Shown in pieces: positions 1 through 39,445 of a stretch of 64,000 bases of DNA (position 1 is the stretch's first letter; every line of letters starts with the position of its first letter). The notes under the pieces are model-generated. The model worked only from the letters and a program-made list of their open reading frames with translations, searched no databases and had not been told where the DNA came from. The translations under genes were made by a program, and so were the position numbers. The stretch covers positions 1,263,501 through 1,327,500 of the forward strand of contig SMMW01000125.1 in assembly GCA_004794655.1 (NCBI GenBank), written 5' to 3'. This stretch comes from Marisa cornuarietis. Its lineage: Eukaryota; Mollusca; Gastropoda; Architaenioglossa; Ampullariidae.

Positions 1-143
1 AATCACGAACATGTTTCGATGTACTCACATTTACAGATCATGGTACATAAATAAGTGCCTACAAATATACAAATATACAGTCGTTATTTGTCCGTACATA
101 CAACCAGCGAGTGTTCCAACAACAGAAATGTTACTGTTCTTAC

Positions 144-26689
<26,546 letters not shown>

Positions 26690-26819
26690 ATTGGACTCTG
26701 AAACATAAAAATGTGAGATGGTAAAAACTGGACAAAAAAAAAGCCTTAACAAAAGTCTGTGGTCCGATTTAAGCTTCTCCATGTTGACTTTCCATAATTA
26801 GTCCAGCCTGTGCAAGGAC

Positions 26820-29480
26820 CAAATGTTATTTTCTACCCTTTGTGCTTGAATTTTTGTAGTGTGTGTTACAGAATTTGCAAAACACTTTTTCTAAAATAAC
26901 TTTATTTATATCATTGTTCAGGTAACACACGCCGCATTTAGTTTGGGTAGTAAGCTTGGACTCCTGTGTCATATTATACTGTCAAGTACTATCTTTACTC
27001 TTAATAAAATACTGAATAAAGAAGCAGCGTTCATTTTAAATATCTAAAATATTTTACTTACTTTGATTTGCTCATTGTATATATGGTTCACTCATTTAGC
27101 GAGTATTATTTTTCTTTTACTAACATGAGATGCTTTATTTTGAGACAAGGTGTTCGTGTAGTTCTTGATAAACTTGAAATGAGATTTTGTATTGTGGGGA
27201 ATGGGGATTCTGGATAGTAAAGTGACAAAACGAACAGATAACATTATGAAAGACAGTTACAAAAAGGAACTAACCTAAAGATCAAACACAGAGTGACTAA
27301 AATAACTTACTCAAAGGTCAAACAAAGTGACTATAAATAACTCACCATTAGATCAAACACAGTGACTTATCTAACTCACCTAAACAACAAAAATAGAGTG
27401 ACAATAAGAACACATCTTTTGGTACCCATTGAAACAAAGCTTCTGTTGAGAGGATGCTTCAAGGAAATAAGTGACTGGAAAAATGAGAAACATAAATCTA
27501 TTTATCGGCTTTGTCATCAGCCTGCTCATTGTTTTTATCCTCTAAGATAAAGAGATCGAAAAGGTGGGCAGATTGTGAGTAATTTGTGTGCGAGCGCGCG
27601 TGTGTACCTAGTGGCGGCCACTTTTTCTGTCATGTACAGGAGTAATTGAGAATCCCCACTAGTATAAACTGTGAAGACTGGGGGCGAGAAAAGAAGAGCA
27701 ATTTTTAATACTGCTTTGTGTTCTTGACCACGAGTATGTATTTTGAAATATATTTTAATAAGTAAATGAGTATTAAATTTTAAGGACTGTATTTTTCTGT
27801 TTAGGGTTTTATTATTTTCCTTCACCAGTGTGTTCTTCGTGAGGCCATCTTATGAGTTACAAACTGACAGGCGGAGTTATGGATATTTGACCCCATCCCC
27901 TTACCTTGCCGGTGGCTTTGACCTAGCCAGCCTTGACCTTTCTAGTAGGTGTGCGTGCACGTGTGACTGACGTCAGCCTGTTACCCACAATGCTCGGTGC
28001 CAGAGAGCGCATGCCTGACTGGTAGTTATAGATGCTGTTAGGCTTCCTAGGAAACTGCACATAAACCCAGAGAGAGAGAGAGAAAGGAAGAAAGTCGGAA
28101 ACTGAGTGAGCACCGATAGAGGGCGCCAGTAGTGTAATTTAATTAAGTGAGGACTTTAGTAAAAAACAAGAAACTGATTAGCAAAGGCGTGTTTCCAGAC
28201 TTGTTGTTATGCATAGTTCCACAGATAAAATTAAAATATTGACCATGAGAATTATTTAGATTGTTAAGGTATTATTTATTGTTATTGTAGGCGATATGTT
28301 ACTCATTGAAAAGAAAAATGATTCAACTGTGAATGTATAAATTGAAATACTGACGTTTACAAAATATATTTGGTGACAATTCTCTCGTAGGTTATCAATC
28401 TTTTGACATACATATTTATTTACGGTAACAAATGGACATAATACGCTTAGGCCAGGCATTCAGTAGTTGTCGAGCTTATAGTTATCTGGTAGTATGTGCG
28501 TGTGTACTAGTGGGTAATAATGAAGCAAACACGTGATTTGTGCGTGTGCGAGTACCAGTCAAGAAATCACATGGGGATTGACTAGTCTCTTTGCAGGTGA
28601 CTAGGGTCTGAACCTCTCGTCTTTTACATGAAAGCTGTGTCCACCCGAATATAAACATGGAGAAGACGATTGGTATCCAGCGGAAGTTCACGTTACGAGC
28701 TCTAGCAGTGAGAGGCGACAGGATACGTCAATGGAATCCTGGTGAGGACCATCCTGGTGATTACAGAGAGGGCTGCCTGTGATTTGGTGTTGGCAATGAT
28801 TCACTAACAATTGTTTGTCCCAAATTAGGGAGACTACTCCTCTTACTAAAAGCAAGTTTCACGGAAAGTAATCCTGGTACAAAAAAGACACAGGTTTTGT
28901 TGTATGGCAGAAACTAAGTGACACTTTGTACTTTTAAATAATCGAGCCACAAGTCCATTTCTAGTAGCTTTCTTTTTCTAACTTGCTTCTACCTGAAAGA
29001 GTTAAAACAATTTCAGACACAAGCCCAGAACTTGTGTGACAATAGACTGATTGAAGAAGTAGATATTTTGGTATTTGATGTTTATTACTGATATTAGTTT
29101 ATGGTTTGAAAGGAATTGATTTACACACAGAGAAGAATTATTCCTGTGTGAAAGTATATGTAAGTGTACATGTTTGATCTGGTTTGTAAGACAACGAAAA
29201 AAAGAGAGAAATAACAGGAAAAAGAAAAACAGAGTAAAAGCACCCCATGAATTATGTTTTGGGCGACTCAAATATGAAAAAGCGGAAAGCCAGGTAAATA
29301 TGTTTGTCTTTTGTAGAATAAAAGAGACAAATGTAGTGTAAGTTTGTGTGTCTCTGACAACTTTTCTTGAGTAATGCCAAAAATAATAAGGACAATTGTT
29401 AAAAATCATTTTTTTATGGAAGTATTTTCATTTTGTAATACAAATCACTCCAGCTACAACATGATCGATGTTTAATTAAC
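26820..29480. other. Gene B upstream region, no gene recognised
   Basis: Apart from blocks shared with the gene A flank it shows a diverged tandem repeat (27268-27395), a short (GA)n at 28070-28083 and no convincing coding sequence. It should contain the gene B promoter and 5' noncoding exon, which cannot be placed by eye. Confidence 0.4.
27268..27395. repeat. Diverged tandem repeat, about 40-bp unit
   Basis: Three to four imperfect copies of a unit containing AGATCAAACACAG(A)GTGACT and AACTCACC. Confidence 0.6.
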
Positions 29481-32096
29481 ACAGATAAGTTAAAGTTAAA
29501 ATGCCTTTACATGGCAACTTCGGCAAATCTCTGCATAAACAACTTAAAGCAAAATTTGTAGTGTGTGCAGATTCTGAATCTCCAACAGTTCCAAACCATG
29601 CACATCAAGCTTACACAACCAAAAGTGTACAAACTCATCAAATATGTTCATTTTGTGATAAAGTGGTCAGTGTAGTGCTTACGACTAGTTACAAGCCTCG
29701 CATCGTCGAATGGTCTTTTCCTAAGGACCAGGTTTTACGTAAAGGTCAAGGGTCGGTTAACATCTATTTTAAAACAAATGATTGGCTTAGGCATTCATAT
29801 TAATCCTTAGAATTGATAAAAGATAAGAAGCATCTTACTGAGCCTTAAAAAGGAAGTAAAATAATGGTTAAATTGTAAAGAGCATGTTTACCGAATATCA
29901 AAAAGTAGTCTCACGTGCGTAATATGACACATGGCATGACACTGTCCACATTCAGTGACAGGCAAACATTGCCGACTTGTTGATGACACCTTTTCTCAAG
30001 CCGTGGACTATCCATAGTCCACAGTTTACCCTCAAACATGAATGCTACGTGCAAAGGTTGGACATTTGTATCAAGTAACACCAGCTTATTCAAAGACTTA
30101 GATTATTGTTGAAGGATGTCTAAGAGTGGAAGACAAAGAGGTAATTAAATGATTGTTGATTAAAATGTAGTTAACAGGTTTGACGTGGCTACTACTTGCA
30201 TCTTCGGATTAAAGCAAATTAAAATTGGATTCAACCATGATATATACATTTATTATCTCCTTTTAAGTCATTTATGTTACTAACCTTTCCCCATTTAGAT
30301 GACTTCTTTCTCAAACCACAATCTCCAAGAAACCAGAAGAGAGAAGCTGTCTATCTCTTCGTAACATTCCAAGTCAAGTGGCTCCCCCTTTTAAGAAATT
30401 TTGCAGCTAGTCATTCCGCGTTTATTTAACCCTTTCACTACCAGGGGCCAGTCGCACAACACATTTCTAATTTTAAACACTTTTAGGCCTTAACTCTTTT
30501 AAGATAATTAGTTTAAAGTGCACATCTTAATTTTAGAATGTTTAAAACTAAAACTACTTTAAGTAAGAAAAAGTTGTTTAAGTCTGACTTTCGTCCTGTC
30601 AGTACAATTTTTTGTATGTTTTTCTGCAATGCATCAAAATGGCTAAGAAGAGATTTTGCTTCTTTAGAACAGTTTTAAGGTTTAGAAACGTGTTGTGCAG
30701 CTGGCCCCAGACTTTTCCATAGTGGGTGTTTCCCAGTTCCAGACTTTCCTTCAGCAGGTAACTGCACATACCGTCCTTTCTGGGGCCTCTTGATAAGATT
30801 AGGGTCACCTCTTTTAATTTTGTGAAACTTCTGAACTATTTGATCGATTTTAAAATTATTTTCTGTCCTTTAATTTAGAACAAATCTTTTACTTAGATTT
30901 TATGGTTACTACTTATTATAATGTAAAACTGTCATGGACTTGTAATTAAATTACGGTAGATTTTTCAAAGTACATTTACACAAAAACTTAATAAAATTAA
31001 ATCTACTTTGGCAGGAAAGGTGTGTGTAAGACAGGAAGGCGACAACTTTCTACTGTGGGAGTAAAAGGGTTAAAGACATGCTAGCTTCACATTTAATATC
31101 ATATCCAATTATTAAAAAGCATGTGACAGTACGTTTTCTTTTCTATCGCCTTAACAGCACTGCGCTTTTACAGCCAGACGATTAAATTAAATTAAATTAA
31201 CAGACAACGTCGATTGTAGGCAACATGTGGATGAACACTCAGACACGTGAAATCACAGCCAGTGTCACGGCGAGGTCAACCTGACAGTGACGTAGGAACC
31301 GGGGGGAGGGGTCAGGGGGTCAGCCGCCCTCAGAAAACGAAGGACACAAATATCTTTGTACACCTCACACAAATGTTTGAGATATGATTCTTCACAAAGT
31401 GCAAAAATGGTAAACAAGACTAGAAAGAAACAAAAAAAACAAAAACAAAACGTGAAGACAATTAGAAAGAAATAAAGATCATTAAATAAAATCAGTTGTG
31501 TTATTGAGATTGTGGGAGTAGAAGCAGGTCAATACATTCCTGGCTTTGTTTGACAGTAGTGGCACAAATTTTAGTTCAAACTATGACATGATAACCTTAC
31601 TGTCCTATATAAGAACTTCGCAAGTTCTAATTTTATTTCACAAAAAGTATCGACAGGTAACATGAACATCTATATTTGATTTAGTTTTATTATTTCAAAC
31701 AACTTCTTAATTATTGTAATTTAATAAAACGAATAATCCCTAACACTGTGAGATTAATTAAAACAATTTCAACTGGGAGTAAAAATCAAGTATAACATGA
31801 CCATGTTCTATTGGGAAATTAGTGAGTCTGTGACTTTAGTAAAGTATTTGGTATTTAGTAAAGTCCATTTTAGTTAGAAGCTCGGCTCTGGGATTAGGGT
31901 GGCCAAGACGATAGAAATCATGACAGCGCAAGTTTTCGACCAACGAGAAAAACTAGATGAGAGGTTAATGAGAGTCACATCAGATTAGGTGAACAAGACA
32001 AAGGAGGTGTAGAAAATCAGTTTTATTCTTTACAGCAGCAAACGACTGGTCGATGCGATGTCACTTGATAGTTTGTACCAAGATGAGAGAAATAAA

Positions 32097-32127
<31 letters not shown>

Positions 32128-32900
32128 TTAGAGAGAGAGAGAGAGGAAAAAAGAGAGAACTAGATGGGATGCCAGCTCTAGGCTTAGTGGAGAAGGGTAG
32201 CTATACATCTTTCACGGTTAATGAAGAGTCAGATCAGATTAGCAGGACTGGACAAGATGTGGAAGGTGAAAAAGTCAGTTGATTAGAGTGCAACCATTCA
32301 GTGGCGCAGAAAATGTCTGCGCTTTATTTTCAAAGCGACGAATGATGTTGGTAGATGTTAACGGGGCTGTTGTGGAGCAGATGGCCACGTGGTTTCGGTT
32401 CGATACCCGCAGTCAAACCACCTGTTAGGAGTGTTTACCTGACTTGATGGACGGTTGGGGAAAGGTAAGACAGGAAAAGAAAGTTGGATAAGCAACGACT
32501 TCAAGCTGACTCGGGGAAAAGTGTGGCCTCAAACACCTCATAAATCAACATCACAAGTCTGCTTGTATAAGGAGACCACCTTCACTGTGTATATGACTAT
32601 TCACGACTCAGAGAGTTGTTGTTGACTTTACAATTTTAAACAAAACTTTATTAGTTCTTACTGAAAGCCTCCATAATAAAGGAAGTTTAGACGCCGTTCA
32701 ATCGACAGGATGTTGTATTAATGCACTCGTTACGATTAACCGAAAAAAAATTAGAATTAAAAAAAATAATATGTTTGATTGCAAAAAGGCCATGTAATAT
32801 CATCCGTAAAGACATCAGATAGATATCATAAGGAATGAAATCGACTGATGTGATTTGTCATCAAAGCTGTGCTTAGCATAAATTGAATTAAAATAGCGGG
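29480..32900. other. Gene-poor AT-rich region
   Basis: It holds paralogous flank blocks up to about 31.56 kb, an (ATTAA)n stretch near 31180, a (GT)n at 32098-32128 followed by (GA)n, and a possible tRNA-like SINE near 32350-32470. No gene was recognised. Confidence 0.4.
32350..32475 (+). mobile_element. Possible tRNA-derived SINE fragment
   Basis: Contains a B-box-like GGTTCGATACC about 35 bp after an A-box-like TGGAGCAGATGG. It does not fold into a full tRNA by eye and has no clear tail; weak call. Confidence 0.3.
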
Positions 32901-32973
32901 TATCATCAGATAGGAACATTATCTTTCTCTTTTTAACGACACTTAGATTTGCGGGCACAGGTAGCAGTGGAAG

Positions 32974-33004
<31 letters not shown>

Positions 33005-33044
33005 GCAGCATCAGCATCAGCAGCAGCATCAGCATCAGCAGCAT

Positions 33045-33110
<66 letters not shown>
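32974..33110. repeat. (ATC)n/(CAG)n trinucleotide tract
   Basis: About ten ATC units, then mixed CAT/CAG, then some 21 pure CAG units. The long His/Gln reading frame here is a by-product of the repeat; no gene context supports it. Confidence 0.95.
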
Positions 33111-33112
<2 letters not shown>

Positions 33113-33679
33113 AGCTAGGGATATTTTTTAAAAGGTGAGTGTTGGGTGACCGCTTGACACCGTTAAAACATTTAATCTGCCGGAGCTGCAAATAGGTGGG
33201 CACATTGTGTTCTAAGCAAAGTGACCAGCGAGTATAAAGGCTGCTGACCAGCAGAGTGACTTGGAGTGTGTGGAGTGGGACTGTAGTATCAACCGCTGAG
33301 AGAAGTAGGTAGGAGGGAGTGTGGAGGGTGAGACAGGAAGAAAGGTAGTCAGGAGCACAGTGGTGGAGATACCTAACATCAAAGTAAGTCACGTGATGGA
33401 GACCTTTATAGCAAAGACAGTCACGTGTATAAGTGATGCGGTTGGTGACAGGCAGTCAGTGATGGGGATATTTACAGTACAGAAAGTGCAGACTGTAAGT
33501 GATACGGTCGGTGACATGGTAGGAGGTCAAATGAGTGAAGACATGATCAGTATTCAGTGCAATTTTTTTAATCAAAATAGGCGACCAAAAAAAAAAAGAA
33601 TAACTAATCACTGTTTTACTAAAATAGTGTAGGGTGAGGCGTTGATTGCGAATATTAAAGGTGGAAATTTTCATTCGAA

Positions 33680-34135
33680 TTTCGTTGTTTGTTTGTTTGT
33701 TTGTTTGTTTAACACACTTTGATTTTTGCTTTTTTCTGGAGTGTATGTATGTATGTATGTGTTTTCACATACGTGTACCTGTGTGTTTAGGTTGTAATCA
33801 TGACTCGTGTATGTAACACATGCTGGTCCTAAGCTCTAGGGTAGGTTTGAGGGTTAGAATAAAGGTTTAGGTTTTTATCTGGGTATTCACTGAGCAAAAA
33901 AAGTTAATAATACTAGTAATTGTTCTGTCGGTTTGACAAACGTTTTTTGAGGCTGGCGCATGCGTATAACTGACAGGACCGCAACCAATGCTTGAGGACA
34001 GACAGGACACATCTCAAGGCTAAGAGAGAGGGAGAAAGAAAACTGTCCGTGCGAGTGTGCGTGTGTAGGTGTAAACCTGTGTGTACGTGTATGTTTGCGT
34101 GTGTGTGTGTGTGTGCGTGTGTGCGTGTGTGTGTT
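33680..34135. repeat. Simple-repeat-rich stretch
   Basis: (GTTT)n at about 33683-33711, (GTAT)n at about 33744-33761 and an irregular (GT)n at 34045-34135. Confidence 0.85.
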
Positions 34136-34200
34136 TTATATTTGGACAAGAATGGTAATAGCACTGTTCAATAAATAGTTGTTTATCCATGTTCTCACTA

Positions 34201-34390
34201 TTAGGCCTGTAAGGTTTGATGTGAGCGAGAGTTACTTGCCCTTACTTGAGGTAAACAAACACGATCAAGACTAAGCGGCTGTGTGCTGTCACTGAGACAG
34301 CATCGTATTTTTAAGCATTTAAAAGCTGTTTTCAGACGATTTTTTGTGTGAAAAATACATGGTCATATTATGTGGAATAATCTACATATG

Positions 34391-34435
<45 letters not shown>

Positions 34436-36454
34436 AGCTGGGTAATAAATCAACACAACTTACTAAAAGTCCTTATACTGTCACAGTTGTAATTCACTTA
34501 GGCCTACATAGTTACTGATAGTAAGTGGCACCAACTCAAAGAATACCGTCTCATTGCCTTCAAGACTTTTATGTAGGTTAGTCAAAATATTGGCCACACC
34601 AGCTGTATGTGCCTGTTATTTAATAGCAATAACAGTCGAAAAAAATACTTATTCTATGAATATTTTATTTCATGGAAAGGCTGTTCATTTTGTACAGCTT
34701 CTTCAAAACTAGCATAAAATATTTTATAGAAAGGAAATAGAAAAACAAAATAGAAAAAAAGAACTAATTAGAGACTGCTTCATGCAGTACCCCAAATTTA
34801 GTCATTTTTCTGACTGCAAGATCTAGTAAAAACTGGTAACATAAAATACTAACATATCAGTTTAATTAATTTTTATAGGTGGTCCTTTCATTCACACTGT
34901 TTCTCTAAAGTTACAAAAACCTACATTTATCCTTAAAGTCATAAGCTTAGTTTCTTTTTGTCTGTTTGGGTACGAATCGTGTGAAAGTTAGTTATTTTAA
35001 GAATGTTAAATTACTATTGCTAAATAAAACACTTTGGTGTCTTTTGAAAATGAATCAAGGCAAAGAGGTAACTAACACAAGATTCAAGGAGAGTTTTGTT
35101 AAGTCTAAAAAGGTCATAAATTTGGACAGTTTGCAGTGCACGGGTTCAATGCTTATCTGCAAACTATCAAGCTAAATTTAAATTGATAGTTACTTCTGAA
35201 AAGATATTTTAGCTTGTTTTTTACTTAGCACTTTTATGCTGCTTATTTGTCTCTTACTTTTGCATATGCACACACACACACACACACTGGTTGATAGAAA
35301 CACATAGATCTTCATCAAGATATTCATTTACACATATAGATGTTGGTCAGTTTTTTTTCAATTGTCATTTGTATTGTTTGACAGAAAGAGCAGCATCTCT
35401 GATGCTACAGATCTCTTGTTCAAATCATATATCATCAATGTACTGTTTTTATGCTCTATTGTAAAAGTAGCTGTCTAGGAAATGTTAAAAGATGTTTGGA
35501 AAGAAGCCTGGAACTTAGTTCCGATCTGTTTGAATCCTGCAGTTAGGATAAACTAACCATTTTTTTTTGGTTTTGATACGGCTTATGAATTTTTCTTCTT
35601 TAAAGTTAAACTTTAGGAGGACTCAAAAATCATCAGTTGTTTTTAGAGAAAAATTGTACTCCTGTCTTATATCATAAAATTTTTTACTATTATTTTTAAG
35701 ATTAGAATATTCTAATTGAATGTTCATCCACCCTTAAAAACTTCTGAAATCCATGGGTCAGTTTTAATTACAGTAGGTTAAAAGTCAGGGTTCTGTCTTA
35801 GTGTCTCCCTGTAAGTGTATATATATATATTGATTTGTATGCTTATATATGACAATCTAAACTGTGATGAACTGTTAATGCTATATTAAATTTATATTGA
35901 TTATCAATGTTTGTTATAAATACAAAACAAGAACACACAAAGGTATAGACCTTACCTTACATCTAAAATTCAGTTCATCCGATTTTTACCACATATTTTC
36001 TACAAAACAGGATGGATAATATAATCTTTTAAGTAAGATATTTATATCATAGTACACAATATTATCATCTTTATAACCACAGAGTTAGACTAATATGAAT
36101 ATGAGCTTAAGGAGGACCCATGGTGCAAAGGCGTTGTTAAAGAATTGATACAGTGATTTCGGTATAAGCGACTCATCCGTCACCTGTTGTAAACATAACT
36201 GACATAGTTGTGTACTTGGATAAGTAACAGAACTAGCACACATGGACTTTTAACAATGAAAAACCATGCGATCGACTTACTACTTTATTTTCACATATAG
36301 CATATGGCGCATTCAGATTTTTTAACACCAGCTCAATAATGTCTTGGTCTTATAGTTTTCGAATCTCACGAAGCTGGCGGCTTCGTGGGCGGCTTTGTTT
36401 ACCCCAAGTAAGGGAAGTCACTCGCAGGTGATGACGTCAACTTTACAGGCCTAA
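34201..36454. mobile_element. Putative DNA element bounded by inverted repeats
   Basis: 34201-34259 and 36391-36454 are inverted relatives: both begin, from outside, TTAGGCCTGTAA(A/G)GTT and share CTTACTT(G)(A/G)GGTAAACAAA. Total 2254 bp. The inside is AT-rich with a (GT)n at 34393-34431 and no transposase. No clear target-site duplication was found, so a non-autonomous element is an inference. Confidence 0.5.
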
Positions 36455-36799
36455 TTGAAGAGGCTGATGAAAGAAAATACGTCGCGTAAATGAGTTTAAA
36501 TGTCGACCTTTCACATTTGTCTTCATTTGTTTTTGCTTTGTTGTTGCTGTAATAAACTATTTTGATATTACCTGGTGCACCATAATATTATTATTTTTTT
36601 TATAAAACTCTCCATATAATTGCTATTATTCGATAATCTCTCTTAGGGTGAGCCTCCTTATTATGCTTAGTCTGTTTCTCGAGTTATATATATTGTATAT
36701 CTCTCTTCAATAATGCCCTCATGACTAAGTCAGACATGTTTTTCAAATCTTTGTGGTTATCTCTCTTTACCCATAGGTTTACAACGCTTGAGATAAAAG

Positions 36800-37600
36800 A
36801 TACAGAGAAGGAGGAGATAAAGTAATATTTTAACAAGAAATGATATCTGAGAGAAATGTTCTAAACGAGGAAACAGACTGGTAGGCTGTCTACAGTCGGT
36901 TTACTACCAACAATTATTATTTTAATTTGAGAACAAAGCAGGCAACAATTCAAAACGAGAGACCATTATTTGTACCTCTTTACATATACATTTGATGTTG
37001 AACATCTTCACAAAAAAAACGTTTCGACAAAAATAAGAAATGTTTGGCTGCAATCCCAATAAGAAATGCAAGATAATTAAATGAATTGTTTAAATCTTAA
37101 TAACTAAAAAATGTTGAAAAATATTTCACATTAAGAAGAAAAAATGGTTGAAAAGACAGATCGCTTACGATGGTAAAAGAACAGACAGGTTGTATTGACA
37201 CATCATCTAAAACACAGTATATGGTGCATTGAAATTTACAAATTATTTCAAGCAGTCAATTGTGTTTTTATATCATTTCAAACACGTCCAATGATTTCTA
37301 TGTTAAGAAATATGTTCATTGCTGACAGGTTGGGGAATGAAATCATACACAAATTCAAAATCTACTCCACAAAAGCATAGTTTAGAGATATCTAGACAAG
37401 ATGGTCAAGACAAAATCTAGTTTACGGACACAGTAAGTGGGTGAAGTGAGGTGTAGGTGGAACCGGCATGTCGCAGAAAAGAAAAAAGTCAGAAGGCTGG
37501 TTACAGCGCAACAACAAGCGAAGATCAACAAGAGACACAAATGGTGATGTGAGATCAACAGGCGACACAAGAGAAATGAGCCCAGCAGACTACACTTTTA
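36800..37600 (-). repeat. 3'-flank duplicate of gene A
   Basis: Blocks at about 36840-36900 and 37380-37580 match about 41350-41410 and 41420-41640 (for example GTGTAGGTGGAA, GAGACACAAA, CAGCGCAACAACAAGC / CAGCACAACAACAAGC). This is the region downstream of a C1q exon, so the dead copy at 37758-38850 was duplicated together with its 3' flank. Confidence 0.65.
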
Positions 37601-37757
37601 ACTGTGGCATACAGTCATACACAGTTATTTTTTTTAAAGAACAAGAAATAGTAAAGGAAATAAAAATAAACGAATGTTTATCCAACTTGAGGGCGAAAAC
37701 CCTAGAAAATTTCAGACATCAATTTCTTCTATTTTAGTTTGAAGCAGACCGCGATTT

Positions 37758-38050
37758 CTAGTACGACTTGACGAGCCACCTGAAGAAGAAGCTGGACTTT
37801 CTGCCGTGGATGTCACACGCGTCCTTGTGATACACATACACCTCATCTCCAGCCTGTAGAGATGTGCTGTAGACAAACACTGTACTAGCTTCTTTGATTG
37901 TGATAGCTCTGGATATCATGACACTGATACTGTTGACACGTAAGTCTAGGTTCACGTCTTGTCCGCCATCATCTCCCTCTTCCTTACCAATCGTTGTATT
38001 CAAGGCTTGTAGGTCCGTTTCGACGGTCGACTTCAAAGTGTAGTCTTTAG
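37758..38050 (-). pseudogene. Truncated C1q exon fused to a stalk exon
   Basis: From 38050 leftwards the frame reads a stalk exon (KDYTLKSTVETDLQALNTTI then Gly), passes straight through its own donor-like GTAAGG, and continues as the second half of a C1q domain: VNLDL, STVFVYSTSLQAGDEVYVY, SSFFFRWLVKSY, stop at 37758-37760. The first half of the domain, present in gene A from VYFRATF through GLYVFTVQIL, is absent, and the Gly of the FSGWL motif is Arg. A deletion joined intron to mid-domain. It cannot fold as a full C1q jelly roll; no signal exon accompanies it. Probable pseudogene, or at best an odd alternative 3' end. Confidence 0.75.
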
Positions 38051-38461
38051 CTGCATTCATTTAGGTCAGGACCAGTTAATAGTAACAACAAATTAAACAA
38101 AACATGAGCATTTACACATGTTTACGTTCAACAATGTTACATCTCTGAACAGTAATGATCGATTTTAAAGCAACCTTTGCCTCTTGTCTTGCATATCTTT
38201 TCACTATCATTCTTGTCTTTAGTGTATGGACCTAATATCCAGTCAGTACTATAGCTGATGATGACGGTGTAATTAGAAGAACTATAATGTGTGTGAAGGA
38301 TGTAATTATTAGTACTATTATTAGAGTAAATAATTTTATTTAGTCCTCTTTGTACCTAAGTAATGTATAAAACATCCACTTGTTTTGAACAAGACTACCA
38401 ATTCCTCTTTGCTAACATTTTTGTCTTAATGGTTTTGTAGTCCAACTGAAGTTCACCTACG

Positions 38462-38470
38462 GATTGCTTT

Positions 38471-38528
<58 letters not shown>
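38462..38528. repeat. (CA)n microsatellite
   Basis: Pure CA run between two decayed stalk exons of the dead C1q copy. Confidence 0.95.
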
Positions 38529-38533
<5 letters not shown>

Positions 38534-38589
38534 GAGACATCTGTGTAGGAGTCTATAAGCAGGACTACTCTCCCTACTTTCTACCAATA

Positions 38590-38640
38590 TTTATATTTAT
38601 AGCTTGGAAGTCTAATTGCAAATTGACGATGGTTTATTTC
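38590..38640 (-). pseudogene. Relic of second-type stalk exon
   Basis: Ends in AATATTG followed by a gtag donor remnant and has the TGGAAGTC/CAAATTGACGAT blocks of that exon type; the frame is broken. Confidence 0.35.
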
Positions 38641-38755
38641 CAATGGCATTTGTTGGCTCCAGTCATTGTCACAGCAAAATGCCACAAAAATTAATCAAAA
38701 CGCTATCATGCTCAGCACTAACATGTGTTGATGAACCAGTAAAAGCTGACCGTGT

Positions 38756-38850
38756 TTCACTGTTCTTGTCCATCTTTGAAGTCTTGGAATCTTCATCTCG
38801 AGGGCGCGTAAAGCAGTTCGTGAAGTCGACAAAGTTGAGTTGAAATCTGA
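38756..38850 (-). pseudogene. Frameshifted copy of the 108-nt stalk exon
   Basis: It begins like exon 2698-2805 (NSTLSTSRTALRALEMKI) but after ATGAAGAT a deletion changes the frame, so the remaining sequence aligns by DNA and not by protein. The acceptor side (gtcag) is kept; the donor side reads GGTCAGC. Confidence 0.6.
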
Positions 38851-38916
38851 CAAGTCAAAAACTCAGTCTTATGCACACAGTCCTATTCAAAACTACAGAC
38901 TAAGTTAAAAACACCA

Positions 38917-38962
<46 letters not shown>

Positions 38963-38995
38963 CGCACACACACACACACTCGCACAAACACACAC
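38917..38995. repeat. (CA)n microsatellite, interrupted
   Basis: CA runs interrupted by CTCTCG and CTCG; upstream of the dead stalk exon in sense orientation. Confidence 0.9.
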
Positions 38996-39445
38996 ACATG
39001 TATTCATTAACATACAGATACTCAAAGACACACAAGTAGCAAGTTTCACTCATTTGTATTCTTTAACTTACACATACACCTGTGTGTGCAAAGTCTGTCG
39101 TAACCCCTTTTCTACCCCCCCAAAAAAAAAATTGATATTAAAATAAACATACAAAATAAAAGGTAGACCACCGAGTAGGACCAGTATAAGCGAGACAACA
39201 AAGGCTATATTGGTTACATATGGCGAAAATTGTACACAATAATGAAAGTGGTGTGTTTTTTTTAATTTAAAATCAACCTGTTGTAATTAAATATACATAA
39301 AGAAACGAACTCACCTACGCACCTACGCACCCACCCACCCCTACACACCTGTTGTCGATCAGATAAAAGTACAGTTCGCTTCAAAAAACCAAAAGCCTTT
39401 TTTTATTGGGTGTCATACCTTTTTTTGCAGATATTTTATGACTGC

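Noticed and set aside
29501..29803. 100-codon plus-strand ORF with a THQICSFCD motif
   Set aside because: The paralogous site (51.0-51.3 kb) keeps only part of it and is broken by stops, as expected for non-coding flank.
33321..33632. 103-codon frame with Val-Met-Thr repeats
   Set aside because: Low complexity from locally repeated GTGATGG/CAGT words; no homologous motif and no gene context.
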